DNA of 64,000 nucleotides, from the NCBI RefSeq assembly GCF_000011345.1, contig NC_004113.1, forward strand, positions 1,364,001-1,428,000, read 5' to 3'. Of this stretch, positions 46,055-54,935 are shown one piece after another. The notes under the pieces are model-generated. The model did not search any database. It was not told the DNA's origin and saw only the letters and a list, made by a program, of their open reading frames with translations. The number at the start of each line of letters is the position of its first letter. The stretch's first letter is position 1. The stretch comes from Thermosynechococcus vestitus BP-1 (GTDB lineage: Bacteria; Cyanobacteriota; Cyanobacteriia; Thermosynechococcales; Thermosynechococcaceae). A program made the position numbers and the translations under genes.

Positions 46055-48019
46055 ATGGCTAAGTCTTTACCATTGATTGAAATTGATCATGTGGATCAGG
46101 TCTTTGATCTGCCAGGGGGCGATCGCTACATTGCTCTTAAGAATATCCACCTCGAAATCCAAAAAGGGGAGTTTATTTCCTTGGTCGGTCACTCGGGATG
46201 CGGCAAGTCGACTCTCCTGAATATCATTGCTGGGTTTCAGCGGCCTACCAGTGGTGGCGTGGTGATGGCAGGACGGCAGGTGACTCAGCCGGGGCCCGAT
46301 CGTATGGTCGTGTTTCAAAACTATTCCCTGCTGCCTTGGAAAACGGTGTATCAGAATGTGGCCTTGGCGGTGGCAGCAGTGCTGAAGCATTTAAGCAAGG
46401 CAGAGCAACAGCAGCGGGTAGAAGCAGCGCTGCAACAGGTGCACCTTAGTAAGGCTCGCGATAAATTTCCTGCCCAACTGTCGGGAGGCATGAAGCAACG
46501 GGTGGCGATCGCCCGTGCCTTGGCAATTCAACCGCAGGTACTGTTGCTAGACGAACCCTTTGGTGCCCTTGATGCTTTGACGCGAGGCTCTTTGCAGGAT
46601 GAGTTAATGCAAGTGTGCCAAGGCAGTGAAACCACCTGCGTGATGGTTACTCACGATGTGGATGAGGCACTGCTGCTCTCGGATCGCGTCGTGCTCCTCA
46701 CCAATGGCCCTGAAGCCCACATCGGCCAAATTCTAAAAATTCCCTTTGCTCGGCCCCGCAATCGCCATGATGTGCTGAATCATCCCAGCTACTATGGCCT
46801 GCGGAATGAGATGATTGCCTTTCTCAATCAGCAGAAGCGCCGCCGTCCCTTTTTGACGGTACCGGCTATTGGGCCCACTACCCCTGCGGAACTAACCCTT
46901 GGCTTTATCCCCCTCATGGACAGTGCCCCCCTCATTGTTGCCAAGGAAATGGGCTTCTTTGCCAAGTACGGCCTTGACCATGTGACGCTCCATCGCGAAG
47001 AAAGCTGGCAAGACTTGGTAATGGGGGTGATCACGGGTCGCTTGACGGGGGGGCAACTGCTGGCGGCAATGCCCTTAGCCATGACCTTGGGGTTCAACGG
47101 TCAGCCTTCACAACCGCTGATGACCTCCTTGGTACTGAGTCGTAACGGCAATGCCATCACCTTTAGTCGAGAGCTTTGGTCACAGGGGGTAAAAACCGCT
47201 GAGGATTTGCGGGTCTACATTGATCGCACGGGCGATCGCCCTCGCTTGGGTGTGGTGCATCCTGCCTCAATGCACAATCTACTGTTGCGGTATTGGCTGG
47301 CAGCCGCAAATATTGACCCTGATTATGATGTCGAGTTGCTGGTGATACCGCCACCGCAAATGGCCTATCACCTCAAGGCTGGAAACATCAGTGGTTTTTG
47401 TGTCGGTCAGCCCTGGAACTCCCATGCGGTGCGTGAGAGCATTGGCGTTATTGTCGCTACGGATTTGGACATTTGGCCGGGACACCCCGAAAAAGTCTTG
47501 GGTATGCGTCCCGACTGGGTACAGGCTCACCCACAGGAACACCAAGCGCTGATCAAGGCCCTGATAGAAGCCTGTGAATACTGTGACACGATCAAACATC
47601 GTCCCGAAATTGCCCAACTGCTTTGTCGGCCAGAGTATGTGGGCTGTAATCCAGCGGATGCCTATGCGGGCTTTGTGGAGCCCCTTGAGCGGGGGGATGG
47701 TATTGCCAGGACTTTTCAACCTCGATTTCACCAGTTCTATGTGGATCGCTCCCCCTGCCCCGGACGGGTAGAGGGACTATGGATCATCACCCAATTGGCT
47801 CGCTGGCAACTGACCCCCTTCCCGAAGAACTGGCTAGAAATTGTTGAGCAGGTGCGGCGGGTAGATCTCTTTGGGGCGGCAGCGCGCGAACTGAACGTTA
47901 TGGATAATGAGCCCGATCGCTCTCCCTTTGCGCTCTTCGATGGTTTGACCTTTGACCCAGATAATCCCCTTGGCTACATGTCAGGTCCCGCATCATTATA
48001 TTCCCAGAAGTCGTGCTAA
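46055..48019 (+). CDS. nrtC: Nitrate ABC transporter ATPase NrtC with NrtA-like domain, 3' end replaced by IS481
   Basis: The ATPase domain (about 1-260) has GHSGCGKST, LSGGMKQRVAIARALA and LLLDEPFGALD. A second domain (about 280-641) resembles NrtA (LTLGFIPLMDSAPLIVAKEMGF, VIPPPQMAYHLKAG); in Synechococcus this domain mediates inhibition of transport by ammonium. After residue 641 the frame enters the IS and adds 13 foreign residues (MSGPASLYSQKSC) before a stop. Excising the IS and one GCTACA copy gives a 664-residue protein whose last 23 residues are IEAAAIRRGLDIRTVDPQAV plus VAI. The loss is small and may be tolerated; polar effects on nrtD and narB are possible. Confidence 0.93.
   Translation: MAKSLPLIEIDHVDQVFDLPGGDRYIALKNIHLEIQKGEFISLVGHSGCGKSTLLNIIAGFQRPTSGGVVMAGRQVTQPGPDRMVVFQNYSLLPWKTVYQNVALAVAAVLKHLSKAEQQQRVEAALQQVHLSKARDKFPAQLSGGMKQRVAIARALAIQPQVLLLDEPFGALDALTRGSLQDELMQVCQGSETTCVMVTHDVDEALLLSDRVVLLTNGPEAHIGQILKIPFARPRNRHDVLNHPSYYGLRNEMIAFLNQQKRRRPFLTVPAIGPTTPAELTLGFIPLMDSAPLIVAKEMGFFAKYGLDHVTLHREESWQDLVMGVITGRLTGGQLLAAMPLAMTLGFNGQPSQPLMTSLVLSRNGNAITFSRELWSQGVKTAEDLRVYIDRTGDRPRLGVVHPASMHNLLLRYWLAAANIDPDYDVELLVIPPPQMAYHLKAGNISGFCVGQPWNSHAVRESIGVIVATDLDIWPGHPEKVLGMRPDWVQAHPQEHQALIKALIEACEYCDTIKHRPEIAQLLCRPEYVGCNPADAYAGFVEPLERGDGIARTFQPRFHQFYVDRSPCPGRVEGLWIITQLARWQLTPFPKNWLEIVEQVRRVDLFGAAARELNVMDNEPDRSPFALFDGLTFDPDNPLGYMSGPASLYSQKSC
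47973..47978 (+). repeat. Target-site duplication GCTACA, left copy
   Basis: GCTACA directly abuts the left end of the IS481 element inside nrtC and is repeated at 49080-49085 at the right end. Confidence 0.9.
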
Positions 48020-49079
48020 ACTCTTCGAAGCGTACCGGCTCCTTGAGTGCTTGTTCCAAGGTCGGAAAGCGTTCAACGATGGAGTATCACCATGCCACGT
48101 ATTCATGCCAACGCCCGAACGACACCCCGAATTCGCCGTGAAATCCAACAAGCACCGGCTTCGATCAGTCATCGCGAGCTTGCCAGACGTTACGGGATCC
48201 ACCGGCACACGGTAGCGAAATGGCGTAAGCGCGCAACCGTTGAAGACAAAAGCACCCGCCCGCACCGCCTGCAAACGACGCTTACGGAAGCGCAAGAGCT
48301 TGTGATCGTTGAGGTGCGTAAGCTCCTTTTGCTGCCTCTTGATGACCTTCTCGTTCTTGCCCGGACGTTCCTCAACCCCAATCTGAGCCGCTCAGCGCTG
48401 GATCGCTGCCTGCGTCGCCACGGAGTCTCGAACCTCAGGATACTGCAAAAGGAACGCGAAAGCCTCGAAGGCAGTCCCAAAAGCACCACGCGGCAGTTCA
48501 AAGCGTACGCACCTGGGTTCATCCACATCGACGTCAAATACCTGCCACAAATGCCGGATGAGGAGCAGCGCCGCTACCTCTTTGTCGCGATTGATCGGGC
48601 AACGCGCTGGGTCTATTTGGCAATCCACGAGGAGAAGAGCGCAGAATCGGCAACGCGCTTTCTTGCAAATGTCCTTGCCAACGCTCCTTTCGTGGTGCGT
48701 ACGGTGCTGACTGATAACGGCAAGGAGTTTACCGACCGTTTCTCCTCCGCAGGCGAACGCCAACCCACGGGACACCATCCGTTTGATCAGCTCTGTCGTG
48801 AAAAGCGCATCACCCATCGGCTCATCCAACCCCGCCATCCGCAAACCAACGGGATGGTGGAACGCTTCAACGGCCGCATTGCGGAGATTCTGCGCGCTGA
48901 ACGCTTTGTCTCGGCAGCCGACTTGCAAGAGACGCTCACGCGATACCTTTGGGCGTACAATCACCGCATTCCCCAACGCGTTTTGGGCCACATGACTCCC
49001 ATTGAGAAACTGCGATGGTGGCAAACTGAGCGACCAGACCTCTTCGTTTCAAGGGTAGATAATGTCACGGGTCTTGACA
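47979..49079 (+). mobile_element. Complete IS481-family insertion sequence (1101 bp) in nrtC
   Basis: The left end is TGTCAGGTCCCGCA. The right end, read inverted, is TGTCAAGACCCGTG, matching at 10 of 14 positions. The ends are bounded by 6-bp direct repeats GCTACA, and excision rebuilds nrtC in frame. The size and single DDE transposase fit the IS481 family. The element points the same way as the operon. A second, degenerate copy lies at 41394-42049 in the same orientation. Confidence 0.93.
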
Positions 49080-49156
49080 GCTACATTGAGGCGGCTGCGA
49101 TTCGTCGTGGCCTTGATATTCGCACTGTTGATCCCCAAGCGGTTGTCGCTATCTAG
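48092..49156 (+). CDS. IS481-family transposase, C-terminus fused to the nrtC tail
   Basis: A 354-residue DDE transposase. The N-terminal helix-turn-helix region is SHRELARRYGIHRHTVAKW. The catalytic core has the acids in HIDVKYLP, VLTDNGKEF and NGMVERFNGR. The frame reaches the right end of the IS (49079) without a stop and continues into the displaced nrtC 3' end, adding 25 host-encoded residues before TAG at 49154-49156. The true IS-encoded part is 329 residues. The frame is otherwise intact, so the element may be active. Confidence 0.92.
   Translation: MPRIHANARTTPRIRREIQQAPASISHRELARRYGIHRHTVAKWRKRATVEDKSTRPHRLQTTLTEAQELVIVEVRKLLLLPLDDLLVLARTFLNPNLSRSALDRCLRRHGVSNLRILQKERESLEGSPKSTTRQFKAYAPGFIHIDVKYLPQMPDEEQRRYLFVAIDRATRWVYLAIHEEKSAESATRFLANVLANAPFVVRTVLTDNGKEFTDRFSSAGERQPTGHHPFDQLCREKRITHRLIQPRHPQTNGMVERFNGRIAEILRAERFVSAADLQETLTRYLWAYNHRIPQRVLGHMTPIEKLRWWQTERPDLFVSRVDNVTGLDSYIEAAAIRRGLDIRTVDPQAVVAI
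49080..49156 (+). pseudogene. nrtC: Displaced 3' end of nrtC (starts with right copy of GCTACA)
   Basis: After the right GCTACA copy (49080-49085) come the 23 codons and stop codon missing from nrtC upstream of the IS. They are read here only as the C-terminal extension of the transposase. nrtD starts 19 bases after this stop, the spacing expected for the original operon. Confidence 0.92.
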
Positions 49157-49175
49157 GTGTTGTTGAGAGAAGTCT

Positions 49176-49991
49176 ATGGAAACCCTCTATCGTCTTGACC
49201 CCCGTTTCACGGCCACCCAGCATCTGCGGATTGATGGGGTGAGCAAAGTCTACCCTACGGCCAATGGTGACCATGTGGTACTTGAGGACATTCACCTTGA
49301 GGTGAGCAGTGGTGAGTTTATTTGCTTCATTGGCCATTCCGGCTGCGGCAAAACAACTCTGTTAAATATGGTTGCGGGTTTTACAAGGCCAACACGAGGA
49401 GAAATCACCCTTAATGGGGTGCCCGTGCGTCATCCGGGTCCTGATCGGATGATGGTGTTTCAAAACTATGCACTGCTGCCTTGGTTAACGGCCTACCAAA
49501 ATATCGAGTTGGCTGTGAAGTCGGTCTATCCCCAGAAAACTCGCCAACGCCGGCGCGAAATTGTCGAGGAGCACTTGGAATTGGTGGGGCTAACAGCGGC
49601 TGCCCACAAACGCCCTGCCCAACTGTCGGGAGGAATGAAGCAACGGGTGGCGATCGCCCGCGCCCTCGCCATTCGCCCAGAGGTATTAATTTTGGATGAA
49701 CCCTTTGGTGCTCTCGATGCCATCACCAAAGAGGAGTTACAGGATGAACTCCTTAAAATTTGGCACACGCACCGGCTGACGGTACTGATGATTACCCACG
49801 ACATTGACGAGGCGCTTTATCTTGCTGATCGGGTGGTGATGATGACCAATGGCCCCGCTGCCCATATTGGCGAGATCCTGGAAATTCCCTTTCCGCGCCC
49901 CCGGCGGCGATCGCAACTCCTCGAAAATCCTCAGTACTATGATCTGCGCAACCAAGTAGTTGACTTTTTGTACACCCGCTTTGGCCACTAG
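49176..49991 (+). CDS. nrtD: Nitrate ABC transporter ATPase
   Basis: A 271-residue ABC ATPase without the NrtA-like domain of NrtC. Walker A GHSGCGKTT, signature LSGGMKQRVAIARALA, Walker B LILDEPFGALD, switch His in ITHDIDEAL. The NrtC-NrtD pair energises the NrtB permease. It is separated from the interrupted nrtC by 19 bases and from narB by 3. Its expression may now depend on transcription reading through the IS. Confidence 0.94.
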   Translation: METLYRLDPRFTATQHLRIDGVSKVYPTANGDHVVLEDIHLEVSSGEFICFIGHSGCGKTTLLNMVAGFTRPTRGEITLNGVPVRHPGPDRMMVFQNYALLPWLTAYQNIELAVKSVYPQKTRQRRREIVEEHLELVGLTAAAHKRPAQLSGGMKQRVAIARALAIRPEVLILDEPFGALDAITKEELQDELLKIWHTHRLTVLMITHDIDEALYLADRVVMMTNGPAAHIGEILEIPFPRPRRRSQLLENPQYYDLRNQVVDFLYTRFGH

Positions 49992-49994
49992 GGT

Positions 49995-52205
49995 ATGGGC
50001 ACACCACAGATTAGCGCATTGGCGGTTCAGTCTGGTCCTTACCTCCACCACAACCACAATACGAGTGAGCGGATGCAGCCAACAGAGACTGTGTCGTCCC
50101 TGTGTCCTTACTGTGGGGTGGGCTGTGGCCTAGAGGCAGTGCCCCAAGGCAAGGGAACCTATAAAATTCGTGGCGATCGCCAACATCCCTCGTCCCAAGG
50201 CATGGTCTGTGTCAAAGGGGCAACGATTTTGGAAGCCATTGATCGCGATCGCTTGGCCTATCCCCTTTGGCGAGAACGGTTAGATCATCCCTTTACGGTG
50301 ATTTCTTGGGATGAAGCTCTAACTCGTCTTGTGGAACGCATCCAATGGGTGCGCCATGAGCAGGGGGCCGATGCCATTTGTATGTACGGTTCGGGGCAAT
50401 TTCACACCGAGGACTACTACGTCGCACAAAAGCTCATGAAGGGGTGCCTCGGTACGAACAATTTTGATGCTAATTCTCGGTTGTGCATGTCCTCGGCAGT
50501 CTCTGCCTATATGGCTAGCTTCGGTGCTGACGGCCCCCCCTGCTGCTATGACGATTTGGAGGCTACCGACTGTGCTTTTCTCATTGGTACGAATACCGCT
50601 GAGTGCCATCCCATTGTCTTTAACCGCTTACGCAATCACCACAAGCGGGATCGCCGTGTCAAGCTAATTGTCGTCGATCCTCGGCGCACACCGACCGCAG
50701 AAGTGGCGGATCTGCACCTTGCCATCCGCCCCGGCACGGATATTGATCTGCTCCACGGCATTGGCTATCTGCTCTTGCAGTGGGGACACATTGATGTGGA
50801 CTTCATTGAGAAGTGTACTGAGGGCTTTGCCGATTATGTAAAGCTGCTGGCGGCCTATACCCCAGAATGGGTGGCGCAACGGTGTGGCATTCCTGAAAGT
50901 GATCTAGAGCAGGCGGCTCGCTACTGGGGGCATGCTCAAGCAGTACTCTCTCTTTGGTCAATGGGCATCAATCAGTCCGCTGAAGGTACTGCCAAAGCTC
51001 GCTGTCTCATTAATTTGCATCTGCTCACGGGGCAGATTGGCCGTCCGGGGAGTGGTCCTTTTTCCCTTACAGGACAACCCAACGCGATGGGAGGTCGCGA
51101 AGCCGGGGGGTTAAGCCATCTGTTGCCGGGCTATCGCCAAGTCACCAATCCCCAGCACCGCCAAGAAGTGGAGGACTTTTGGGGACTTCCTCGCGGTCAA
51201 ATCAGCGATCGCCCCGGTCGCACGGCATGGCAAATTATCGAGGGCTTAGAACAGGGAGAAGTGGGTTTGCTGTGGATTGCAGCCACCAATCCCGCGGTTA
51301 GTTTTCCCCATTTAGAACGTACCAAGGCGGCCTTTCTCAAATCCCCCTTTACCGTCTATCAGGATGCCTACTTTCCCACTGAAACAGCAGCCTATGCCCA
51401 TCTGATTTTGCCTGCAGCTCAATGGAGCGAGAAAACAGGTGTGATGACCAACTCTGAACGCCGCGTCACCCTTGCCCCTGCTTTTCGAGTGCCCCCCGGT
51501 CTTGCCCGCTCCGATTGGGAAATTTTTGCTGAGGTGGGGCGCCGCTTGGGATATGGGCATCTCTTCTCCTTTGCCGATGCCGCTGCTGTCTATGCCGAAT
51601 TTGTGCAGCTCACTGCCGGTCGCCCCTGCGATCAATCGGGACTGAGCCACGAACGTCTTGCCCGTTTAGGTGCCCTGCAGTGGCCCTGTCCTGCCAGCAT
51701 GGATGACGAAGAAGCCCGTAAGCCCAAACGCCTCTATACTGACTGGCGATTTCACACCCCCAATCAACGGGCATATTTTTGCCTTGCCCACAGTCAAGGG
51801 GTGGCTGAACCCACCGATCACATCTATAACTTTACCCTGACAACAGGTCGTCTCTACGGCCACTGGCACACCCAAACCCGTACCGGTCGCATTGCCAAAA
51901 TTCAAAAAATGCACCCCAATCCCTTTGTGGAAATGCATCCCGAGGATGCCGCAAACTTGCATCTCCAAGATGGGGATTGGGTGGAGGTGCGATCGCGCCG
52001 CGGTCAAGTGTGCCTACCTGTCACGCTCACCAAGGCCATTCGCCCAGGAACACTCTTTGTACCCATGCACTGGGGCTTTCTCTTTGCCGATAGCGGTGAG
52101 GTGAACCAGCTGACACATCCTATTGCCTGTCCAGTCTCAAAGCAGCCAGAACTCAAGGCCTGTGCTGTACAGGTGTTGCCCCTGAAGCTGCAGCAGACGT
52201 CCTAG
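49995..52205 (+). CDS. narB: Ferredoxin-dependent assimilatory nitrate reductase
   Basis: A 736-residue molybdoenzyme reducing nitrate to nitrite with ferredoxin electrons. The N-terminal 4Fe-4S cluster site is CPYCGVGC with a fourth Cys in GMVCVKG (about 37-75). The Mo-coordinating cysteine is in SRLCMSSAV (about 165). Bis-MGD binding regions include [11 protein letters not shown] and [15 protein letters not shown], and the C-terminal domain has [17 protein letters not shown]. An N-terminal extension of about 26 residues precedes the usual start; ATG 50073 (MQPTETV) is an alternative. Last enzyme of the nir-nrt operon. Confidence 0.95.
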   Translation: MGTPQISALAVQSGPYLHHNHNTSERMQPTETVSSLCPYCGVGCGLEAVPQGKGTYKIRGDRQHPSSQGMVCVKGATILEAIDRDRLAYPLWRERLDHPFTVISWDEALTRLVERIQWVRHEQGADAICMYGSGQFHTEDYYVAQKLMKGCLGTNNFDANSRLCMSSAVSAYMASFGADGPPCCYDDLEATDCAFLIGTNTAECHPIVFNRLRNHHKRDRRVKLIVVDPRRTPTAEVADLHLAIRPGTDIDLLHGIGYLLLQWGHIDVDFIEKCTEGFADYVKLLAAYTPEWVAQRCGIPESDLEQAARYWGHAQAVLSLWSMGINQSAEGTAKARCLINLHLLTGQIGRPGSGPFSLTGQPNAMGGREAGGLSHLLPGYRQVTNPQHRQEVEDFWGLPRGQISDRPGRTAWQIIEGLEQGEVGLLWIAATNPAVSFPHLERTKAAFLKSPFTVYQDAYFPTETAAYAHLILPAAQWSEKTGVMTNSERRVTLAPAFRVPPGLARSDWEIFAEVGRRLGYGHLFSFADAAAVYAEFVQLTAGRPCDQSGLSHERLARLGALQWPCPASMDDEEARKPKRLYTDWRFHTPNQRAYFCLAHSQGVAEPTDHIYNFTLTTGRLYGHWHTQTRTGRIAKIQKMHPNPFVEMHPEDAANLHLQDGDWVEVRSRRGQVCLPVTLTKAIRPGTLFVPMHWGFLFADSGEVNQLTHPIACPVSKQPELKACAVQVLPLKLQQTS

Positions 52206-52282
52206 ACCCGCACCCTGCAGGAGAGCGGCATTGCCCTCAGACAATAATAGCGTCAACGCCTTGGAGAGCGTTTTTCCGATCT

Positions 52283-52738
52283 ATGTCCTACTTCTTTGAG
52301 TTTGAAGCTGAGTTTACGGCTTCCTTGCGCTGTATCCCAATGATTGTCCGCTACAAGCTGGATCTGTGTGGAGTGAAACTGAAGCTGCTCCACTGGCATC
52401 AACTTTCCCAACAACAGCGACAATGGCTTGTTGTTGCCCCCTGTAACACTCCGGAAGATCAGGCCACCTATCGCCAGCAACTGCGGGATTGGGTGACCCA
52501 CAACCATGGAACCCCACCAAGTGATTTAGAGATTCCCCAGACCTTCCCTTGGGATATCCTCACAGAGCTCCCAGAAACTGTGCAGCAACAACTGACCAAG
52601 GTACCCCACCACAGCCTGACGGTGGAAAAATGGGCAACCCTGACCCCCCTACAACGCTTTGCCCTTGTGAAGCTCAGTCAGCCCGGCCACGAGAATCGCA
52701 ATTTTTGGCCAGCATTGCAGGAATTTGGTTTGGCCTAA
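52283..52738 (+). CDS. Nitrate reductase-associated protein
   Basis: A 151-residue soluble protein matching the cyanobacterial family annotated as nitrate reductase-associated: FEFEAEFTASLRCIPMIVRY, RYKLDLCGVKLKLLHW, and the C-terminal WATLTPLQRFALVKLSQPGH. The precise function is not known to me; genomic linkage to narB is the basis of the name. It starts 77 bases after narB, probably on the same transcript, and converges on the molybdate transporter gene with 4 bases between. Confidence 0.82.
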   Translation: MSYFFEFEAEFTASLRCIPMIVRYKLDLCGVKLKLLHWHQLSQQQRQWLVVAPCNTPEDQATYRQQLRDWVTHNHGTPPSDLEIPQTFPWDILTELPETVQQQLTKVPHHSLTVEKWATLTPLQRFALVKLSQPGHENRNFWPALQEFGLA

Positions 52739-52742
52739 AGGG

Positions 52743-53882
52743 CTAGGACAGTTGGAGTGGCATCTTTTTGCTCAGGTAGTGCAGGGTTGTACCAACGAGG
52801 GTGCCCACTAAGAAACCTTGGGGTACACTAAGGGCGATCGCCCCGACCAAGAGGGTAATCATCCAATTTTCGGGCATGGGGGCTTGATCTTTAATAAAAC
52901 TCATCAGTACCCACGCTTCAAACAAAAGAATGACCCCCAAAATCGAGAGGGGAAAAACTTCCAGCAGTGTATCCACACTGGAACCAAAGAGGAGACCCAA
53001 GACAAGATAGAAACTGCCATAGATCACCACTGCTCCACCCGTGCGAGCACCTAGGGCATAGTGTCCTGCTAAACCGCTACAGCCATGGCAGAGGGGAACA
53101 CCACCAAAAAAGGGCAGGATCAAGTTAGTGAGGCTATAGGTGAGGCCAATTTGGCCAATCGAGAGGGGGCGATCGGGAAAAAGATCTTGGGCAGTTTGCT
53201 GGGTTGCAATCACTGCATTAGCGATCGACAGCGGCAACTGCGGCAGTGCCAATATCAAGAGTCCAGGCATTAAGGCCTGAGGCTCTAAAGGTTGTAGGTG
53301 AGGAAATCGCCAAGCAATGGTTATGTGCCATTCTGGATCAGCCAGCACTCGACTCATCGCCACGCCCCCGCCCAGCAGCACTACCAGTAGCCCTGCGGGT
53401 ATCCCCCGTTCCTTTGGGAGTAGCAGCAAGATTAAAAAGCCGATGGCACCTAGGAGATAGCCAAAGGCATCACCGGTGGGTAAATAGGTTTTAAGGGCAA
53501 TGGAGGCCAAGGACAGCCCCAAGCCCAATTGACAGCCCCGCACCACCGGTTGCGGAATCCAGCGAGCTAGTTGGGTCAGTATCCCTGTGAGCGTCAACAC
53601 TAGCATCATCGCCCCCACCATCCATCCCCCTGCCCAAAGGATAGGGCCGCTGAGTTTTTCCGTCATCACAATAACCGCCATAGCCTTGAGAGGTTGCATC
53701 GGCATAGGGAGGCCATAGACTATCCCCGTGAGAATTTGTGCCACTCCAAACAAAGTGAAGACACTAGCACTATCCAACTGGGCGGCGATGATCACTCCGA
53801 TCAATAGGGGCAAGTCGGTGCCCAAATCACCAAAACTGCCACTCAGTTCTTGCCAACTGAAGCGCAGTCGCTCCCGTAACAT
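52743..53882 (-). CDS. MOT1-family molybdate transporter
   Basis: A 379-residue polytopic protein of the SulP-related MOT1 family. Hallmarks are SFGDLGTDLPLLIGV near the N-terminus, GLPMPMQPLKAMAVI, and PFFGGVPLCHGCSGLAGHY. About ten helices are visible and the STAS domain of classical sulfate transporters is absent, as in MOT1. High-affinity molybdate uptake is inferred and would supply NarB. Its start lies directly after the TrpD-like gene stop (adjacent bases), so it is the last gene of the ntcB-led unit. Confidence 0.85.
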   Translation of the reverse strand: MLRERLRFSWQELSGSFGDLGTDLPLLIGVIIAAQLDSASVFTLFGVAQILTGIVYGLPMPMQPLKAMAVIVMTEKLSGPILWAGGWMVGAMMLVLTLTGILTQLARWIPQPVVRGCQLGLGLSLASIALKTYLPTGDAFGYLLGAIGFLILLLLPKERGIPAGLLVVLLGGGVAMSRVLADPEWHITIAWRFPHLQPLEPQALMPGLLILALPQLPLSIANAVIATQQTAQDLFPDRPLSIGQIGLTYSLTNLILPFFGGVPLCHGCSGLAGHYALGARTGGAVVIYGSFYLVLGLLFGSSVDTLLEVFPLSILGVILLFEAWVLMSFIKDQAPMPENWMITLLVGAIALSVPQGFLVGTLVGTTLHYLSKKMPLQLS

Positions 53883-54935
53883 CTAGACCTTCTCCAGTGT
53901 GGTTTGCAATTTCTGTAGGTGTTGAGTCACCCGACCACTGCGAAGGAGTTCGCTGCTCAGTGCGAATCCGGAATCGAGACTATGGGCTTTGCCCCCCTGC
54001 CACAGGTAAAATCCGCTATTCCAGATCACAGAGGTGGTGAGGGGGTGTTCCTCTGCGGCTAAAACGGCAGCCATCATTTTTGTGGCGGTCGTTGTTTCCC
54101 CCGGCCAAGGCACATTACTGCTGGCCATACCATAGTTTTGGGGATGGAGATGCAGGCGTTGCCAAGAAGGATCTTGATTACGGGCGAGGCCAATGATAGC
54201 CGTGCGTTCACGGGGTAAATCACAACTGCCTTCCAGGCCTTTGACGGTCGTAAATTCGTGAACACCGTGGAGATAGAGAGCATCCCGCATGATCCCTTCC
54301 GTGGGCGGATGAACAAACCCCGCTACGAGATGGCTGGGCCCTTGGTAAGGGTTCCAGATTAATTCCAAGGTGGCAATGGGAGGGCGTTTACCAATTTGCT
54401 CACGGTAGGGGACTAACCCGTGGGCTGCGGGAAAATGACGTGGGAGATAGACAAAGCCTAAACCCGTTTGCTCTAGACAGTGGGTGATTTGTTCTAGGGT
54501 CAAAATTGACCAGTCCACCCCTAAGCACCGCCATAGATCAATCAGGGGGATGCCTTCTTTGGTGGGCATGCGATCGCCCCCGTGTTGTAGGACTGGAATC
54601 CCAGCAGTTGCCAAAACCAATGCTGTTAGAGGACTCAGGGGAAACGTGCGATCGCGACCATCATAGGGCTGACTAAGGATCATCACTGGGCTACTGGTCT
54701 CAAGCGCTGGAATTTTCGGTCCCATCGCGTTGTAGGTATCGAGCATACCCGCCATCTCTTCCGAGGTGGGTCGCTTAATCCGATGGGCAATGAGAAACGC
54801 ACCAATTTGGGCGGGGGTTGCCACTTGCTCCAACATCAGCTTCAACGCTAAGGCCGCCTCAGCGCGGGTCAAATCTTTATGGGTGTGGGCACCACTGCCG
54901 ACTTTTTTGAGGAGATCACGAAAGAGAGGACTCAT
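53883..54935 (-). CDS. TrpD-like (anthranilate phosphoribosyltransferase family) protein
   Basis: A 350-residue protein of the nucleoside phosphorylase/TrpD superfamily. Visible: LTRAEAALALKLMLEQVATPAQIGAF, then MAGMLDTYNAMG, VLATAGIPVLQHGGDRMP where true TrpD has the KHGNRS motif, and PYREQIGKRPP. The altered PRPP and anthranilate motifs and lack of other trp genes argue against tryptophan synthesis. It resembles the cyanobacterial TrpD2/YbiB-like group, whose members may bind nucleic acid. It overlaps ntcB by 20 bases and abuts the MOT1 gene. Confidence 0.8.
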   Translation of the reverse strand: MSPLFRDLLKKVGSGAHTHKDLTRAEAALALKLMLEQVATPAQIGAFLIAHRIKRPTSEEMAGMLDTYNAMGPKIPALETSSPVMILSQPYDGRDRTFPLSPLTALVLATAGIPVLQHGGDRMPTKEGIPLIDLWRCLGVDWSILTLEQITHCLEQTGLGFVYLPRHFPAAHGLVPYREQIGKRPPIATLELIWNPYQGPSHLVAGFVHPPTEGIMRDALYLHGVHEFTTVKGLEGSCDLPRERTAIIGLARNQDPSWQRLHLHPQNYGMASSNVPWPGETTTATKMMAAVLAAEEHPLTTSVIWNSGFYLWQGGKAHSLDSGFALSSELLRSGRVTQHLQKLQTTLEKV

